Part shown: one piece after another, positions 61,072 through 64,000 of the stretch
Position numbering within the stretch: the stretch's first letter is position 1
How the letters are laid out: each line of letters opens with the position of its first letter
DNA from: Diphasiastrum complanatum
Lineage: Eukaryota; Streptophyta; Lycopodiopsida; Lycopodiales; Lycopodiaceae
Length of the DNA stretch: 64,000 nt
Direction of reading: 5' to 3'
Assembly: GCA_029204225.1 (NCBI GenBank)
Contig: CM055098.1
Coordinates: 46,684,799 to 46,748,798 of the forward strand
Notes under the pieces: generated by a model
What the model was told of the DNA's origin: nothing
Database searches by the model: none
Seen by the model: only the letters and a program-made list of their open reading frames with translations
Translations under genes and position numbers: made by a program

Positions 61072-61456
61072 TATGGTTGTATTACCAATTTGCTTTCTCT
61101 TTTACATGCACGAATATTTAGCCTGAGTTAAGTGCTTCTTTTGAGTTTTTAATTTAAAAAACGTTGATCTGATGACGTTGAACGTAAATGACAACCCGAC
61201 GATATATACATATTAAATTATGAGCGCATCAAGTTATGTATTTTAATAACATTAAAGCTTCAATACAAATTATGGATATTATAGCGGCTGGTTCACATGT
61301 TTGGGGAAGCGGCAATGTAGACCCGTGTAGCCCAGAAGCGGAACATGACTTTCGAAACTCTAGTTAGGCGCAAACGCTCATTTAGTTATTTTACGTAGAT
61401 GGCAAAACCCTTCTTTATTTTTTTTCAGCAATGGCTTTCTAACACAGACTAATGTT

Positions 61457-61663
61457 TTGCTCGTCCAGGGTTTCGGTGAGGATTCTTCATCGATTAAAAG
61501 GACGACGCCATCTTTTATTTGTCATAGTCTTCTCAGGTGGGGATCAGTGCAGTCGGGTCTTCATCTTTCTAGTGCTTATATGTTGTTGAAGCCGCAGATC
61601 AATGAACATTTTCTGGTAGGTAGGTTGGTTGCTGGATCAGATCACATGGTAAACGGCTGGTAG
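61457..61663 (+). CDS. Conserved 68-residue reading frame, unit B
   Basis: MLVQGFGEDSSSIKRTTPSF...LLRWGSVQSGLHLSSAYMLL...GSDHMVNGW. Partner of 32664-32867, with one extra residue and mostly conservative changes. No domain recognised. Confidence 0.4.
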   Translation: MLVQGFGEDSSSIKRTTPSFICHSLLRWGSVQSGLHLSSAYMLLKPQINEHFLVGRLVAGSDHMVNGW

Positions 61664-62395
61664 TTAGGTAGCTAATATGATGATGTTTAGGCTGAGATAA
61701 TGCGAGTAATAGGTGGTAGCAACATGATATCTAGAGGATAAATGAGTTATGTTCTGGCAGTTTGTATATGCCTTTTTGCTGAGGACTGAGAAGTTAGTGT
61801 GACGAGATTGCATGTACTGATGATTTTCAGAAGGATAATCATGTACTGGTTTTTATTAAGTAATGTAGAAAGTTTTTAGTAGCATTCTGCTTACGTACTG
61901 ATGATTATTGTTGATGAGTACATCTTTTGGTTGCTTTAATCGATAGCTTTAATCGTTGCATGCTTTACCACTTGACAATATGTAGATGAAAATGCAATTA
62001 CGAACTAAGAGAAAAACAAACTCGTTACTGCATTGAGTTTTTTAAGTGCTAGTTGTTTTCGTTTTTGTTTTTAGAAAAGATTTTGGCATTCATTATACAT
62101 GAAGGTTTGCTAGAACAAGGACCATAATGTTTCAACCCCAGGACATACATTGAACTCACGGGCTTATATGCTCACATTTGGAATGGTTGTTCAATTCATG
62201 GCACCTTTAATTTTCTCTCCAATGTGAATAAGGAGTAATCTGATTCCTTTTTTTTAATGTATACTTTCACATTCGCTCATCACATTGTGTCATCATGAAT
62301 GTATCTTTCTTTTGCCTTGTTCATAATTCACAAATTGTGCAGTAATTTTCTAATATGAGACAAAGTTTGTAGTTCTTAATTTTGAATGATGAGTA
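61664..62395. other. Unit B 3' flank
   Basis: Matches 32868-33545 with small indels, including about 25 bp present only here (61768-61796). No gene. Homology ends at ttgaatgatgag. Confidence 0.6.
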
Positions 62396-63038
62396 GGGAG
62401 TCACCCTAAATCTTCATTGGATCTCCAAATTTGAAGCAAATCACTTGCCTACAATATTAACAAACAAGCACACACATTCAATGCAGATTATCTTATCGTT
62501 AGAAGAAATATAAAGAGATTAACTATAAAATAAATAATTGACATGTACATTAATTGGCCCAAATATGTATTGTAACCCTTAGGGTTAGAGTTCTAATTTT
62601 TAGGGTCTGCATAGAGAAAATATCGATAATGTGAGGTTTTAGAGAGAGAGAGAGACGAGAGAGCTTAATTATACGTTATGGTCAGTTGTTGCTAATTTTT
62701 TGTTAAAATTGGATGCATTAAATGCCATAATCTACCTTACTATTTTTAGTAAGACAGCTTTGAAGGGCATAAGCTTTTACCTTTCAATTTTGAAAGGTGC
62801 AGACGCTTTGCGAGAGATACAAAATTTTCAGAAGAAAAATTCATCGTATCTCCTTTCATCTCTTTTGAGGTCAAGAGTTCAGCTGTAAAGTTGTAATCAG
62901 GTGCATGGACATCACATATGAAGAGACAAAAATGATAGCAGACTCTCAAAGAAAGAGTTGGTCTTCTTCCAACTTCAGAACATAGAAATTAGCCGATTGC
63001 TGAGCGTAGTAGCTAGTGTATTTGAATTGATCTAAGGA

Positions 63039-63308
63039 ATGGATCAGGAAACACATGAGATCTTGGCAAGCCTTTCTCTAACTACCGATGATTTCAAGCC
63101 AATCAGGATTGTTGGTAATGGAGCCATGGACACTATTTGCATTGTTTTCTGTGAGGATCGTTTGGGTAAGTTAGAGATGGATGAGCTTTTGTGGAAAAGC
63201 ATGCCGGAGGATTGCATCAACAAGATCCTGGTACAGCTACCTCTGTCCAACGCATTCTGCCTCAGATCCGTGTGCAATAGATGGAAGAGCTTCATTTCCC
63301 GGCACTAA
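63039..63308 (+). pseudogene. Truncated F-box protein gene, unit C
   Basis: 89 codons; LLWKSMPEDCINKILVQLPL and CLRSVCNRWKSFISRH then stop. R-to-Q and P-to-N changes hit conserved F-box positions, consistent with relaxed constraint. Confidence 0.75.
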
Positions 63309-63427
63309 CACTGCTTCTTGTCATTCTTACTCTCTGTACATAGGGCCACCTTGTCAGTGTCTACAACTGACCCTTCATTTTGAAAGGCATTAGCTGACGT
63401 TATGAAAAGTTGACCATAACGTTAGAG

Positions 63428-63448
63428 AATGGGCCCTCCAGGCCCGTT
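63428..63448. other. GC-rich hairpin, unit C
   Basis: AATGGGCC-ctcca-GGCCCGTT. The single change keeps a G-T pair in one strand. Confidence 0.8.
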
Positions 63449-63688
63449 ATTAAATACATATTGAAACCATTTGAAATGAGATTGAATTATAGAAACATTG
63501 CACAAAATAATTTATAATGTGCTGACTTTTCAAGTATGTGCGAATAATTTATAATGTGCTGGCTTTTTAAGTTTGCCGCACAATTCTAACCTCAACGTGA
63601 GGAGGCCTAACCCTAAACTGAAGAGGCTGCTTTCACACGCAAACAATTGCTTTGCCCTTTCAGTATAAAAATCGTAACTCATTCAAAA

Positions 63689-63689
<1 letters not shown>

Positions 63690-63763
<74 letters not shown>
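63690..63763. repeat. (CT)n tract, unit C
   Basis: About 37 CT units. Confidence 0.97.
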
Positions 63764-63766
<3 letters not shown>

Positions 63767-63805
63767 CTGTTGTTGACGATTCTAGATATATGGTGCTGCA
63801 ACTTT

Positions 63806-64000
63806 TGTTGATGTCCATGTCACATGACACCAACGGTCACTGCTAATCGTCTTCAGTCACATGGCTCATCGTGAATGTATCTCTCATGTATCTAGAATAC
63901 GTAGGATTAGCCAAAGTTTTTTAGATTTTTAGATTGAAATAGACATCGGCATGCCAAGATTGAAATAGATGTAGGATTGAAATAGACATCGGCATGCCAA
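63806..64000 (+). repeat. Copia LTR start in unit C, same insertion site as unit A
   Basis: Preceded by ACTTT (63801-63805) and beginning TGTTGATGTCCATGTCACAT. Same long-form LTR as 24277-24672 up to gattagccaaagttttt, then it diverges into a tandem repeat attgaaatagacatcggcat (63940-64000). The rest is outside the window. Confidence 0.85.

Larger units (their letters stand above)
57930..62395 (+). repeat. Duplicated unit B
   Basis: Uninterrupted counterpart of unit A, carrying the empty copia target site (60231-60235). It differs in having an extra partial copy of the F-box 3' region (58915-59090), a duplicated catctcttttgaggtcgagagttcagctg block (59271-59380), and a much shorter CT tract. 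Confidence 0.85.
62579..64000 (+). repeat. Duplicated unit C (start; runs off the window)
   Basis: Begins ttagggttagagttctaattttt as at 23018 in unit A. Contains the F-box frame, hairpin, CT tract and the copia insertion at the same base as in unit A. It lies directly after unit B, so B and C are tandem. Confidence 0.85.

Overview
This is a repeat-dense, AT-rich nuclear segment from a land plant. Evidence: Ty1/copia retrotransposons with initiator-Met-tRNA-type primer sites, En/Spm (CACTA) transposons with spliced TNP2 and Transposase_24-type genes, plant-type F-box N-termini, GT-AG introns, and very long (CT)n/(GA)n tracts. The LINE type and the DUF7869-type gene would fit a non-seed plant such as a fern or lycophyte, but the lineage is a guess. 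I see no rRNA, tRNA, CRISPR or bacterial gene organisation.

Layout. 1-9002: two minus-strand copia elements in head-to-tail tandem, sharing one LTR (period 5085 bp) and sharing inactivating mutations. 9003-12800: a copia gag remnant, a dispersed repeat and microsatellites. 12806-15690: a truncated LINE reverse transcriptase followed by a decayed DUF7869-type gene that has the look of a transposase. 16270-21091: a CACTA transposon with a Transposase_24-like gene (minus) abutting a TNP2 pseudogene (plus). 22100-33545: duplicated unit A (truncated F-box gene, hairpin, CT tract, spliced small secreted-peptide gene), split by a 7.2 kb copia element with 5-bp target duplications, which itself contains an inverted copia fragment. 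33560-46130: further copia remnants, two pairs of inverted dispersed repeats, an array of CACTA-like subterminal motifs and a gag-protease-only copia element. 46605-50662: a multi-exon minus-strand gene joining Transposase_24-like exons to a Ulp1-like (C48) cysteine protease with recognisable catalytic residues. 51836-53541: a second Transposase_24-like gene. 54400-56490: tandem leader repeats, a perfect 57-bp palindrome, a GC-rich hairpin island, an orphan transposase-associated zinc domain and a SET-like reading frame. 57930-62395 is unit B, and 62579-64000 is the start of unit C.

Most interesting: units A and B each carry an exon for a signal peptide (MTTLVATTIVFACILLSH...) followed by same-phase acceptor exons. 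Two of these encode SQ-K/R-E...IH-x-DYA-x-P-xxx-PPV, which resembles tyrosine-sulfated plant peptide hormones (RGF/GOLVEN, PSY, CIF). Further copies of the exon lie upstream. The copia insertion present in units A and C but absent from B (clean empty site) orders the duplications. Most transposon genes here are dead. The best candidates for live host genes are the small secreted-peptide genes and the conserved 67/68-codon frame downstream of them.
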